DNA of 15,268 nt from Hyphomonadaceae bacterium UBA2389 (GCA_002343395.1 DDSN01000136.1:1-15268), one strand, 5' to 3'. Numbered from the stretch's first letter, positions 6,105 to 13,808 are shown. Notes: generated by a model from the letters alone, not told the origin. Program-made: numbers and translations.

Positions 6105-6159
6105 GGGAACTTCATAGCACGCCCTTGGCCGGAATCACCGCCCGGACTAGAAGAGCCAG

Positions 6160-6822
6160 ATGAAATCCGCCGTGATCGTGTTTCCGGGGTCCAACTGCGA
6201 CCGAGACGCCGCACGCGCCATCGAGCGCATCACTGGCGCGGCCCCAGCCATGCTCTGGCACAAGGAGCCTGACCTGCCCGCGGGAACCGATTTGGTGGTG
6301 TTGCCGGGCGGGTTTTCCTATGGCGACTACCTGCGCTCGGGCGCCATGGCGGCGCGGAGCCCAGTCGTGCGTGCGGTCACCGCCCACGCCGAGCGCGGGG
6401 GGCTCGTCCTGGGGATTTGCAACGGCTTTCAGGTGCTCACCGAAACGCGCCTGCTTCCCGGCGCGCTGGCGCGCAACGCCGGGCTCAAGTTTCGCTGCCT
6501 CGAGGCGCCGCTGGCGATCGTGAACGCCAACACGGCCTTTACCCGCGCCTATCGGGAAACCCGCGAGACCGCGATCCCGATCGCCCACGGCGACGGCCGC
6601 TTCATCGCCGATGAAGACACCTTGGAGCGGCTTGAAGGGGATGGCCGCGTTGTGTTCCGTTATCTCGACAACCCAAACGGCTCCGCGCGCGACATAGCGG
6701 GCATCGTCAACGAACGCGGCAACGTGCTTGGCATGATGCCCCATCCGGAGCGCGCGTCCGATCCAGCGTTGGGCCGCACCGGCGGCGCCGCATTGTTTCA
6801 AAGCCTTCTGGAAGCCGCATGA
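6160..6822 (+). CDS. purQ: FGAM synthase glutaminase subunit PurQ
   Basis: PurQ releases ammonia from glutamine for PurL in phosphoribosylformylglycinamidine synthesis. The 220-residue product is the standard small-PurQ length and a class I glutamine amidotransferase. It shows the N-terminal FPGSNCDRDAARA, the oxyanion segment LPGGFSYGDYLRSGAMAA (48-65), the nucleophile Cys87 in LGICNGFQVL, and the catalytic His195 and Glu197 in MMPHPERASDP. The full triad is present. The start ATG at 6160 is preceded by an AGAAGAG purine run. It is separated from purS by about 3.5 kb of other genes, and purL does not follow within the window. The next gene starts inside its stop codon (ATGA), so the downstream acidic protein is translationally coupled to it. 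Confidence 0.97.
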   Translation: MKSAVIVFPGSNCDRDAARAIERITGAAPAMLWHKEPDLPAGTDLVVLPGGFSYGDYLRSGAMAARSPVVRAVTAHAERGGLVLGICNGFQVLTETRLLPGALARNAGLKFRCLEAPLAIVNANTAFTRAYRETRETAIPIAHGDGRFIADEDTLERLEGDGRVVFRYLDNPNGSARDIAGIVNERGNVLGMMPHPERASDPALGRTGGAALFQSLLEAA

Positions 6823-7220
6823 GCGCCAAGAAAAACCCCGCGTCGTCAGCCTCCGACTTCGACTCCGAGGTCGATTCCGCGCGCCGGCGACTGGAAGCTT
6901 CCCTGAGCGAAGAAACGGCGTTTGACGAATTGGCGGCTCTCCAGGCGCTAGCGCCGATCCTTGAGGCCAAGATCTCGTCGCGGCGCCTTTCCTTCGCGCT
7001 CGGCGAGGATGACGACGAGACCAATATCGTCATCGTCCATGTCGAGACCGACGACGAACTCGGATTCATCTACGCCGAAGATGGAGAGTATGTTTTCGAG
7101 AGCAATCTCGAGGCCTATTTCGACGACTTCGTCGACGACGACGCCGAGCGCTTCGTCGAGAGGCTTTACGAAAACCTCCGCGCCGACCTTCCAAAATACG
7201 AAGTCGAGAATAAGGGCTAA
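6819..7220 (+). CDS. Very acidic hypothetical protein coupled to purQ, 133 aa
   Basis: I do not recognise a named family. The start ATG overlaps the purQ stop by 4 bases (ATGA), so the two are almost certainly co-translated. About 35 of 133 residues are Asp or Glu against 13 Lys or Arg, with clusters GEDDDE (62-67) and YFDDFVDDDAERF (about 99-111). The first 20 residues are Ser/Lys-rich and probably disordered. Residues 20-55 look helical (RRRLEASLSEETAFDELAALQALAPILEAKI). The rest alternates strand-like runs (NIVIVHVE, LGFIYAE, EYVFES) with a final helix, suggesting a small alpha/beta fold. There is no signal or membrane segment. An accessory or regulatory role with purine enzymes is suggested only by position. 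It ends sharing bases with the convergent receiver gene's stop (7217-7219). Confidence 0.75.
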   Translation: MSAKKNPASSASDFDSEVDSARRRLEASLSEETAFDELAALQALAPILEAKISSRRLSFALGEDDDETNIVIVHVETDDELGFIYAEDGEYVFESNLEAYFDDFVDDDAERFVERLYENLRADLPKYEVENKG

Positions 7221-8125
7221 GCCGCGCGCGTGGGCGGTGCGCCGCCTGGTTTAGGCGCGGCGCGGCCGAGGCGCTTGTCAACCACCTTCACAAGACCGCG
7301 CACCAATTCCTCGCGCGCGTCTTGATGCTCCGCCCCCAAGACGCAGAGCTTCTGCATCGCGTCGATATGGGTTGTGAGAACGTCTTGGTCGACCGCGCCG
7401 GAACCACCGATGGCCGCGATATAACGCGAGAGAGACCGCGCGGCGTCGCCCATGAACTGGTCGCGCACGTCGTCGGCGAGTTGCTCGGTATCCTTCACCG
7501 CGGCGTACACTTCGCGTAACTTGCGGCGATCATTCGGAGTCAGGTCCGCGGCGAGTTCGCTGATCCGCGTCAGGCACCTGCGCACGAGGGCGCGGTTGCT
7601 TTCGGCTTCCCAGAGCGGCTTGTCGTGTTCTTCCAACGGATCGGTGAAGCGCCGCATGGGACCACCATAATCCTCGAGCATGCGCCGGCGCCGGCATGGG
7701 CCGACATAGGCCACGCTCTCGACGAACCGGCGCGGACGAAGCAAGCAAGCCTCGACGCGCGAAAGCAAGGCCGCGCCATTGAACGGGCGCACCAGCATTT
7801 CGTCGACGCCCGCCTCGCGCGATGCATCGAGAAATTTCTGTGTCGGCGTGTCGGTCATCACGATGATCGACGTGGCGCGATTGACCACGCCATACCCAGC
7901 GCGGATCATGCGTGTAAAGTCGAGCCCCGAGATCGCGGGAATACGCGAAGAAGTGATCACGATGCGCGGCTGGAACTCGGCCGTCAGCGTGAGCAGTTCA
8001 ACGCCGTCATTGGCGATCTGAACCTTCTCAAATCCCGCACCAGCGAGAACATCTGCGACGAGTTTGCGCGTATACGCATTCTCGTCGCAGACAAGAAACT
8101 GAATGGCGCGAGTCTTCGGAGACAT
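7217..8125 (-). CDS. Response-regulator-like protein with degenerate receiver domain, 302 aa
   Basis: Residues 8-125 are a CheY-like receiver: FLVCDENAYTRKLV supplies the acidic pair (D14, E15), IIVMTDT the switch threonine (T91), and MLVRPFN the beta5 loop. The phosphoacceptor position in QPRIVITSSRIPAISGLDF is Ser59 instead of Asp, and the conserved Lys is Arg113. Normal phosphorylation is therefore not expected. A YVGPCRRRR linker near 140-148 resembles the GPDRRR tail seen after receivers in Alphaproteobacteria. A helical C-terminal region of unknown type (about 170-295) follows, with no DNA-binding or enzymatic motif I can see. The frame extends 22 codons upstream from a GTG without a ribosome site. 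I chose the ATG at 8123-8125, which begins just before the domain. It may act as a constitutive protein-interaction module. The partner is unknown. Confidence 0.82.
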   Translation of the reverse strand: MSPKTRAIQFLVCDENAYTRKLVADVLAGAGFEKVQIANDGVELLTLTAEFQPRIVITSSRIPAISGLDFTRMIRAGYGVVNRATSIIVMTDTPTQKFLDASREAGVDEMLVRPFNGAALLSRVEACLLRPRRFVESVAYVGPCRRRRMLEDYGGPMRRFTDPLEEHDKPLWEAESNRALVRRCLTRISELAADLTPNDRRKLREVYAAVKDTEQLADDVRDQFMGDAARSLSRYIAAIGGSGAVDQDVLTTHIDAMQKLCVLGAEHQDAREELVRGLVKVVDKRLGRAAPKPGGAPPTRAA

Positions 8126-8224
8126 GTCCGCCCAACCAACCAACACTGAACCCGTCGGGGCCCCAACACGCGGTGTTGATCGCACATTCACATTGAAAAA
8201 TGCTTATCGGAGGGTTTCGCGCGA

Positions 8225-9091
8225 TTAACCACGCTGGCGTTCCAGGCGCGCGATCAGGCTCGATGTATCCCAGCGCCGCCCGCCCAAGGCCTGCACGTCG
8301 GCGTAGTAGGCGTCGATGAGCTTGGTCAGCTCGACCTTGGCGCCGTTGCGTTGAGCCTCTTCCATGACCAGCGCGAGGTCCTTGCGCATCCAATCGACCG
8401 CGAAGCCGAAATCGAAACGCCCCTCGCTCATGGATTTCCAGCGGTTTTCCATCTGCCAGCTTTGCGCCGCGCCCTTGGAAATCGCCGCAATGACCTTCTC
8501 GACATCAAGCCCCGCGCGCTTGGCGAAGTGCAGCCCTTCCGCGAGCCCCTGCACGACGCCCGCGATACAGATTTGATTCACCATTTTCGCCAGCTGCCCG
8601 GCGCCGGCGGGTCCGATCAGGGTAATGTTGGCCGCGTAGGCGCGCATGATCGGCTCGGCCTCCGCGAAGACGCCAGCCTCGCCGCCGGCCATCACGGTCA
8701 AGCGGCCCGCCTCCGCGCCCGCCTGCCCGCCCGAAACGGGAGCGTCGAGAAATCCTAAGCCCTGCTTCTCCGCGCGCCCCGATAGTTCCCGGGCGATTTC
8801 AGCCGACGCCGTCGTGTGGTCGACAAAGATAGCCCCTCTCCGCATGCGCGGCGCGGCCGCTTCAAACACCTCACGCACGTCGCGGTCATCGCCGACGCAG
8901 GAAAACACGATGTCCGCGCCGTCCACCGCGTTGGCGATGGCGCTATACGTGCGTCCCTTGTGCTTCTGCGCCCAGTCGCGGGCCTTTTCCTCGGTGCGGT
9001 TGTAGACGGCGACATCATGACCCGCCTTTGACAGGTGGCCCGCCATTGGAGCGCCCATCACGCCCAGGCCTATGAACGTCGTTTTCGCCAT
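8225..9091 (-). CDS. NAD(P)-dependent oxidoreductase, 3-hydroxyisobutyrate dehydrogenase family
   Basis: This is a beta-hydroxyacid dehydrogenase of 288 aa. The N-terminal Rossmann motif is FIGLGVMGAPMAGHL (G8, G10, G13), with NRTEEKA at the end of beta2 pointing to NADP preference. The substrate-binding signature is FLDAPVSGGQAGAEAGRLTVMAGG (115-137). The catalytic lysine is K169 in AGQLAKMVNQ, and the conserved FAVDWMRKDLALV (230-242) follows. All family hallmarks are intact. Members act on 3-hydroxyisobutyrate, tartronate semialdehyde, glyoxylate or succinic semialdehyde; sequence alone does not decide which. The frame runs 13 codons upstream, but the ATG at 9089-9091 starts at the family-typical MAKTTFIG and follows an AAGGGA ribosome site by about 8 bases. 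It shares a strand with the receiver gene, with a 99-base gap, and is divergent from motB. Confidence 0.9.
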   Translation of the reverse strand: MAKTTFIGLGVMGAPMAGHLSKAGHDVAVYNRTEEKARDWAQKHKGRTYSAIANAVDGADIVFSCVGDDRDVREVFEAAAPRMRRGAIFVDHTTASAEIARELSGRAEKQGLGFLDAPVSGGQAGAEAGRLTVMAGGEAGVFAEAEPIMRAYAANITLIGPAGAGQLAKMVNQICIAGVVQGLAEGLHFAKRAGLDVEKVIAAISKGAAQSWQMENRWKSMSEGRFDFGFAVDWMRKDLALVMEEAQRNGAKVELTKLIDAYYADVQALGGRRWDTSSLIARLERQRG

Positions 9092-9171
9092 CGTGCCGAT
9101 CCCTTGCTCGCAACGCCATCTTAACCCCATTTCGTCATTGATGCGCGGCTCTCCTCCAGAATGGACGGACC

Positions 9172-10089
9172 ATGGCCTCCGCGACCAATCAGCGCCCTAT
9201 CATCATCAAGAAGATCAAGAAGGGCGGCGGCGGCGGTCATCACGGCGGCGCCTGGAAGGTCGCCTACGCCGACTTCGTGACCGCGATGATGGCGTTCTTT
9301 CTGCTGATGTGGCTCATCAACACCACCAGCCCCGAACAACGGCGCGGCATCGCTGAGTTCTTCGCGCCGGCCAGCGTCAGCCGGGTTTCCTCAGGCGCGG
9401 GCGGGTTGTTGGACGGAACAAGCTTCGCCGAGGAAGGCGCGCGCCACGGCCACTCCGCGCCGGTCGCGGAATCGTCCGAACCGCAATACACCTCAAACGC
9501 GGACGACCAGAACGAGGCGCAATCCAATACCGGCCCCGGCGGCGAAGCAACGCCAAACGAGGATTCTCTCTCGCGGGCCCGGTCGATGCGCGAAAGCGCG
9601 GAATTTTCACGCGCCGAAATCGCCATTCGGCAGGCGATGCAAGACATGCCGGATGTGGCCGAACTCTCGCGCAACGTCATCATGGAGCAAACCCCCGAGG
9701 GTCTCCGCATCCAGATCGTCGACCAGGAAGGACGCTCGATGTTCAGTCCGGGCGACGCCCAGCCCAATGATCGCGCCCGCCGGTTGCTGGTGGCGATCTC
9801 GAGCGTTCTCGACCAGCTGCCCAACCGCATCACCATATCGGGGCACACCGATGGCTCGGCGCCGGGCGGCCGCTATGGTTCGAACTTCGAGCTTTCCGCC
9901 GCGCGCGCCGACGCCGCGCGCCGCATCCTCGCCGCGCAAGGGATTCCGACGAACCGCTTCTACCAGATCGCGGGGCGGGCGGATTCCGAGCCGCTATTCG
10001 CCGACGATCCAACGCTTCCGGGCAACCGGCGGATCGCCGTCACGCTGCTACGTGAGGCGCCGCCGCTCCCAGCGGACATGGGCCTTTAG
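9172..10089 (+). CDS. motB: Flagellar motor stator protein MotB
   Basis: MotB anchors the MotA/MotB proton channel to peptidoglycan around the flagellar motor. The 305-residue product has a Lys/Gly-rich cytoplasmic tail (residues 10-22). A single transmembrane helix, AYADFVTAMMAFFLLMWLIN (31-50), carries the proton-binding aspartate D34. A low-complexity linker follows (about 55-145). The C-terminus is an OmpA-like peptidoglycan-binding domain with ISGHTDG (222-228), NFELSAARADAARRIL (238-253) and GNRRIAVTL near the end. This arrangement distinguishes MotB from plain OmpA proteins. The ATG at 9172 has only a weak purine run upstream. motA is not adjacent, as is common in stalked Alphaproteobacteria. 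It converges on the M13 peptidase, with 3 bases between the stops. Confidence 0.93.
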   Translation: MASATNQRPIIIKKIKKGGGGGHHGGAWKVAYADFVTAMMAFFLLMWLINTTSPEQRRGIAEFFAPASVSRVSSGAGGLLDGTSFAEEGARHGHSAPVAESSEPQYTSNADDQNEAQSNTGPGGEATPNEDSLSRARSMRESAEFSRAEIAIRQAMQDMPDVAELSRNVIMEQTPEGLRIQIVDQEGRSMFSPGDAQPNDRARRLLVAISSVLDQLPNRITISGHTDGSAPGGRYGSNFELSAARADAARRILAAQGIPTNRFYQIAGRADSEPLFADDPTLPGNRRIAVTLLREAPPLPADMGL

Positions 10090-10092
10090 CGC

Positions 10093-12153
10093 CTACCAGA
10101 CGCGCACGCGTTGCTCCGGCGCGAGATACTGCGCGTCACTCGGCTGAACATCGAAGGCGGCGTACCAAGCATCGAGGTTACGCACCGTGAGCGCCCGGAA
10201 CATGCCCGGCGCGTGGCCGTCGGTCGCGATCCGCTGACGCAACGCTTCCTCGCGCATTTTCGTCGCCCAGGTCTGAGCGTACGCGAGGAAAAAACGCTGA
10301 TCGCCGGTCAGGCCGTCGATTACCGGGGCCTCTCGCCCACCCAACGACGCGTGGTAGGCGTCGTAAGCGGCTTGCAGGCCGGCGACATCGGCGATGTTCT
10401 CTCCCAGCGTCAGCGCGCCATTCACGTGCAGGTCCGGCAGCGCCTCGTAGGCATCATACTGACGTGCGAGCGCTTCGCCTTGGGCGCGGAAAGCGGCGAG
10501 ATCGGCCTCCGTCCACCAATTGCGCAAGGCGCCGGTTGAATCGAAGGCGGCGCCGTTATTGTCGAAGCTGTGGCTGATCTCGTGGCCAATTACCGCGCCG
10601 ATGGCGCCGTAATTGTAGGCCGGGTCCGCCGCCGCATTGAAGAACGGCGGTTGCAGGATCGCCGCCGGGAAGTTCAGCGCGTTCTGCACCGGCAGGTTCA
10701 CCGCGTTGACCGTCTGCGGCGTCATCCACCATTCCGCACGATCCATCGGGCGGCCAAGTTTGGCGATCTGATGAGCGTACTCGGCGCGCTCGCCCGCGAT
10801 GGCGTTCGCGTACGCGTTATCGGCGGTGACCTCGTAATGCGAATAGTCCCGCCAAGCGTCCGGATAGCCAACGCCGACGACAATCGTTTCAACCTTGCGG
10901 ACCGCCTCATCGCGCGTGCTCGCGGCCATCCACTCAAGACCGCGAATGCGCTGCGCGAAAGCGGCCTTGATGTTGTCGACCATGCCCTGGATTTCCTCGC
11001 GCGCGGAGGCGGGGAAATAACGCTCGACATAAGCCCGACCGACCGCGTCGCCGAGGTGCTGGTTCAGCGCATCGAGAGCGCGCCTAGAACGCTCGCGCTG
11101 TTGCGGCGTACCCGACAGCGCCGTGCCATAGTAGGCAAAGTGGGCTTGGTCGATGGCCGTCGGCAGCACATCCGCGTGGCTGTTGATTTGGTGGAACGCC
11201 AACCAATCCTTCCACGCCTGCAGCGGCTGCGACGCCACCAGCGCCGAGAGTCGCGTGATCGCCTGCGCATGGTAGGCGCCGAAGCGCTGTTGATTGGGCA
11301 GCTGCGCCGCTGCGAGAAACGCATCCCAATCGATGCCCGGCGCGCGCTGCTGGAGTTCGGCCCGGGTCCACACGGTCGCGGATCCAGCCATGTTTTCGCT
11401 TTCGGCGCGCGACACATGCGCGCGTGCGATTTGCATTTCGAGATTGTAAATCCGCTGCGCCTTCGCTCCCGCGTCGGTGACGCCAGCCGCCGTCAGCACT
11501 TGCTCGATATAGGCGCGATACTGCGCCCGCAACGTCATCATCTCCGCGTCGTTGGCAAAATAATACTCGCGCTCGGGCAAGCCGAGGCCGCCTTGGAGAA
11601 TGTATGGGATCACCTCACCTGGCGTGGCCAAGCCTTGCGTGACAAAAATTCCGAAGAGGTTTTCGGTATAGAAGTTGGTGGCGTTGAGCGGATCGACGTC
11701 CGCTCGAACTTGCTCGCCCAAAACGCGCGACAAATCGCGCCGGTTGGCGATCGCCTCGAAGCGCGCGAGGTCGCCCTGCAGCGGCGCCGTGCCGGCGGCG
11801 TCGATCGCGGCGGTGTTGATGTAGGCGTTGTAGAAGTTCGCGATGCGGGCGGCATCGGCGCCCGGTGGTGGATTCGACTGAATGATCCCCATCACGAGTT
11901 CGGTCGTCTGCCGTTCGGTCTCGAGGAAGGCCCGATAAAAGGACCCCACGCTCGACCGATCCGCGGGGATCTCGGTGCTCCGCTGCCAGGCGCCGTTGGC
12001 ATAGTCATAAAAGTCCGCGCCGGGCCGGACGCTCGTATCCATCCCCGCCAGGTTCACGCCGACCTGAGGCGCTTCCGCCCTCGGCCCGCATGAAACCGCC
12101 GCGAACGCCAAACCAGCGATCAAAACCAATGCGGGCGCTAGTCGCTTTGTCAT
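10093..12153 (-). CDS. M13 family (neprilysin/PepO-type) metallopeptidase lipoprotein
   Basis: This 686-residue envelope endopeptidase belongs to the neprilysin family of zinc oligopeptidases. A lipoprotein signal is clear: basic MTKR, a hydrophobic core, and a lipobox ending AVSC. The mature chain starts with the family-typical NLAGMDTSVRPGADFYDYANGAW. The zinc site is VIGHEISHSFDNNG (H524, E525, H528) with the third ligand E585 in LGENIADVAGLQAAYDAY, and D589 following. ALNFPAAILQPPFF before the zinc site and the C-terminal tail ending RVRVW complete the family pattern. The frame is open 18 codons upstream. I used the ATG at 12151-12153 because it gives the signal peptide and has an AGGGG ribosome site. 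It probably degrades small peptides in the periplasm. It is divergent from the PadR operon. Confidence 0.95.
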   Translation of the reverse strand: MTKRLAPALVLIAGLAFAAVSCGPRAEAPQVGVNLAGMDTSVRPGADFYDYANGAWQRSTEIPADRSSVGSFYRAFLETERQTTELVMGIIQSNPPPGADAARIANFYNAYINTAAIDAAGTAPLQGDLARFEAIANRRDLSRVLGEQVRADVDPLNATNFYTENLFGIFVTQGLATPGEVIPYILQGGLGLPEREYYFANDAEMMTLRAQYRAYIEQVLTAAGVTDAGAKAQRIYNLEMQIARAHVSRAESENMAGSATVWTRAELQQRAPGIDWDAFLAAAQLPNQQRFGAYHAQAITRLSALVASQPLQAWKDWLAFHQINSHADVLPTAIDQAHFAYYGTALSGTPQQRERSRRALDALNQHLGDAVGRAYVERYFPASAREEIQGMVDNIKAAFAQRIRGLEWMAASTRDEAVRKVETIVVGVGYPDAWRDYSHYEVTADNAYANAIAGERAEYAHQIAKLGRPMDRAEWWMTPQTVNAVNLPVQNALNFPAAILQPPFFNAAADPAYNYGAIGAVIGHEISHSFDNNGAAFDSTGALRNWWTEADLAAFRAQGEALARQYDAYEALPDLHVNGALTLGENIADVAGLQAAYDAYHASLGGREAPVIDGLTGDQRFFLAYAQTWATKMREEALRQRIATDGHAPGMFRALTVRNLDAWYAAFDVQPSDAQYLAPEQRVRVW

Positions 12154-12251
12154 CGTCCACCCCTGAGAAATGCGTGCTCCGCTATAGGCGCGCGGCTCGC
12201 TGCCCAAAAGCGAAAGACGACAGACGTCAGCGATCGTGTTCCTTGCGCCGC

Positions 12252-12280
12252 TTGACTTCCTTTTTGTTAATCGCTACCTT
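12252..12280 (+). promoter_or_regulatory. Predicted promoter of the padR-pspC operon
   Basis: A -35 box TTGACT (12252-12257, 5 of 6 consensus) is followed after 17 bases by TACCTT (12275-12280), a weak -10 with 3 of 6 matches. The -10 coincides with the left arm of the palindrome at 12273-12296, so a bound repressor would block RNA polymerase. The good -35, the correct spacing and the position just before padR support it. Confidence 0.45.
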
Positions 12281-12296
12281 TTTTATGCAAGGTAGC
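12273..12296 (+). promoter_or_regulatory. Palindromic operator candidate, likely PadR autoregulation site
   Basis: The arms GCTACCTT (12273-12280) and AAGGTAGC (12289-12296) are perfect reverse complements around the 8-base spacer TTTTATGC. The right arm ends 2 bases before the padR start codon and supplies the AAGG that would serve as its ribosome site. The left arm overlaps the predicted -10. PadR proteins commonly repress their own operons by binding such dyads as dimers, so self-regulation is the natural reading. Confidence 0.65.
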
Positions 12297-12298
12297 TT

Positions 12299-12631
12299 AT
12301 GCCGAACGCTGACGAACAATTTTCCGGCCTTCGCAAGGGCCTTCTCGAGTTCGCGATCCTGACGATCGTCTCGGGGCGGACGGTCTATGTCGGCGACATT
12401 CTGGCGACCCTGGCGCCAACCCCCTTCGCCACACAGGAAGGCACGCTCTACCCGCTCCTCTCCAAACTCAGGCGCGAGGAGCTGGTGGACTATCAATGGG
12501 TGGAGAGCGGCCAAGGACCTCCACGGAAATACTACCAGATCACCGAAAAAGGCGCCGCGCGGCTCGATGAACTCGCCGCCTACTGGCGCCACCTCTCCAC
12601 AACCCTCGATAACCTCGCTGCAGGGCGCTGA
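12299..12631 (+). CDS. PadR family transcriptional regulator, 110 aa
   Basis: This is a small winged-helix regulator. The order is typical: an N-terminal helix QFSGLRKGLLEFAILTIVS, the helix-turn-helix region YVGDILATLAPTPFATQEGTLYPLLSKLRREELV with the family motif EGTLYPLLSKL, the wing strand DYQWVESGQGPPRKYYQITEKG with the hallmark PRKYY, and a short C-terminal dimerisation helix (about 90-110). The length matches the short PadR subfamily that pairs with PspC proteins. The ATG at 12299 lies directly behind the palindrome. The pspC-like gene starts 4 bases after its stop, so the two form an operon. It probably represses this operon in response to envelope stress or a bound ligand. The inducer is unknown. 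Confidence 0.93.
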   Translation: MPNADEQFSGLRKGLLEFAILTIVSGRTVYVGDILATLAPTPFATQEGTLYPLLSKLRREELVDYQWVESGQGPPRKYYQITEKGAARLDELAAYWRHLSTTLDNLAAGR

Positions 12632-12634
12632 ACC

Positions 12635-13747
12635 ATGGAACGCGTCGTCACTATCAATCTCAACGGCAATCCTTACCAATTGGAGGAGCCCGCATACGAT
12701 GCGTTGCGCGCCTACATCGGCAGAGCGGACGCCGCGCTCGCCGATAACCCGGACAAGTCCGAAATTGTGCGCGACCTTGAGCAAGCGATCGCAGACAAAT
12801 GCGCAGCTTATCTCTCGCCCGCGAAGTCGGTGGTTAGCGCCAGTGAGATGACGCGCATCCTCGAAGAGATGGGGCCCGTAGAGGGCGCAGGCGAGGACAA
12901 CGCGCCCCGCGCCGAGACCAGCGCCGGCGAGGAGCCGCGCAAACGCCTCTACCGCATCAAGGATGGCGCGGTCATTTCCGGCGTGTGCGCCGGCTTGGGC
13001 GCCTACTTCGACCTCGACGCCAACATCATTCGGCTTCTGTTCATCGTATCCGCGCTCATCACCGGCGGCGCGACGTTGCTCGTCTACATCGCGATGATGT
13101 TCCTTGTGCCCTCCGCGCACACAAGCGAGGAATGGGCGGCCGCGCATGGCGTGCCGTTCAACGCGCAGGAAGTCATCGACCGCGCCAAACGCGAGTACCA
13201 GCACTTCGCAGAAACAGGTCCCCCGTGGACGTGGTCGCGTGGACAACGGCGGCAATGGCGGCGCGAGATGCGTTCGCGGTGGCGTGATTGGTCTCACCAC
13301 TGGCGTTGGCAAGCCGCGTCGGCCCCAGCCCAGCCCGTTGGCTATTTCACGCGTGTGATCGCGGGATTGTTCGCCTTCGTCTTCACGGTCGCGTCCGCAG
13401 CTCTGCTGATCGCGTTCCTGATTGCCTTCTTCACTGTGCTTGGGACGGGACAGCTTCTGGGATGGACGCCACCGACGGATGCGCCGCTTTGGCTGGTGCT
13501 TGTCATTCTTGCGCTGGTTTACGGCTTCATCTCGGCGCCGTTCCGCGCCTTGAGGCGCGCCTCCTACGCCACGCTAAGTGGCTACCGACATGGCGGCGAC
13601 GGCGCGGAAGGGTTGGTGTCGTTGCTCGTGATCGTCGCGCTCGGTTGGTTTGCTTGGAGCTACATCCCGGAAGCGCGCGCGTTGATGCAGCACGGCCTCG
13701 ACATCATCCGCAACTTTTTTGAGTACATCAGGCTGCAGCTCGCCTGA
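12635..13747 (+). CDS. PspC-domain membrane protein, 370 aa
   Basis: The N-terminal 100 residues are a cytosolic helical region beginning ERVVTINLNGNPYQLEEPAYDAL, a domain seen in front of PspC in PadR-linked proteins. The PspC domain follows (103-160: KRLYRIKDGAVISGVCAGLGAYF, then IIRLLFIVSALITGGATLLVYIAMMFLVP, with one or two membrane helices). A Trp/Arg-rich stretch lies at 197-226, and three more membrane helices at about 239-267, 284-302 and 326-345. PspC proteins take part in phage-shock-type envelope stress sensing, often through PspA. No pspA or pspB is here. The start 4 bases after padR and the terminator after its stop define a two-gene operon. The specific activity is unknown. The long C-terminal membrane part is larger than in plain PspC. 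Confidence 0.87.
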   Translation: MERVVTINLNGNPYQLEEPAYDALRAYIGRADAALADNPDKSEIVRDLEQAIADKCAAYLSPAKSVVSASEMTRILEEMGPVEGAGEDNAPRAETSAGEEPRKRLYRIKDGAVISGVCAGLGAYFDLDANIIRLLFIVSALITGGATLLVYIAMMFLVPSAHTSEEWAAAHGVPFNAQEVIDRAKREYQHFAETGPPWTWSRGQRRQWRREMRSRWRDWSHHWRWQAASAPAQPVGYFTRVIAGLFAFVFTVASAALLIAFLIAFFTVLGTGQLLGWTPPTDAPLWLVLVILALVYGFISAPFRALRRASYATLSGYRHGGDGAEGLVSLLVIVALGWFAWSYIPEARALMQHGLDIIRNFFEYIRLQLA

Positions 13748-13769
13748 TTGTTTTAGGCTCCATAGCCTC

Positions 13770-13803
13770 GGGCGCGGCGGCGACGTCGCGCCCTTCTTTT
13801 TTT
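13770..13803 (+). terminator. Intrinsic terminator of the padR-pspC operon
   Basis: A 10-base stem (13770-13779 with 13784-13793, one G-U pair) closes on the GNRA tetraloop GCGA and is followed at once by TTC and a run of seven T. It starts 22 bases after the pspC stop. The T tract lies only on the plus-strand side, so it does not serve the convergent M48 gene. A smaller dyad, AGGCT-CCAT-AGCCT (13755-13768), precedes it. Confidence 0.9.
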
Positions 13804-13808
13804 GCTCG

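Noticed and set aside
6112..6801. A 229-codon minus-strand frame opposite purQ
   Set aside because: It is antisense to an intact purQ with a full catalytic triad, and its product has no recognisable features.
9121..9171. GGAGGAG on the minus strand at about 9152-9158 as a ribosome site for the oxidoreductase or a leader peptide
   Set aside because: The following ATG opens a five-codon frame ending at a stop, and the oxidoreductase has its own start and AAGGGA site nearer to 9091. Coincidence is more likely.
10570..12093. A 507-codon open frame on the plus strand opposite the M13 peptidase
   Set aside because: It is fully antisense to a gene with an intact signal peptide and zinc site. The product is Arg/Val-rich without domains, as expected of the complement of GC-rich codons.
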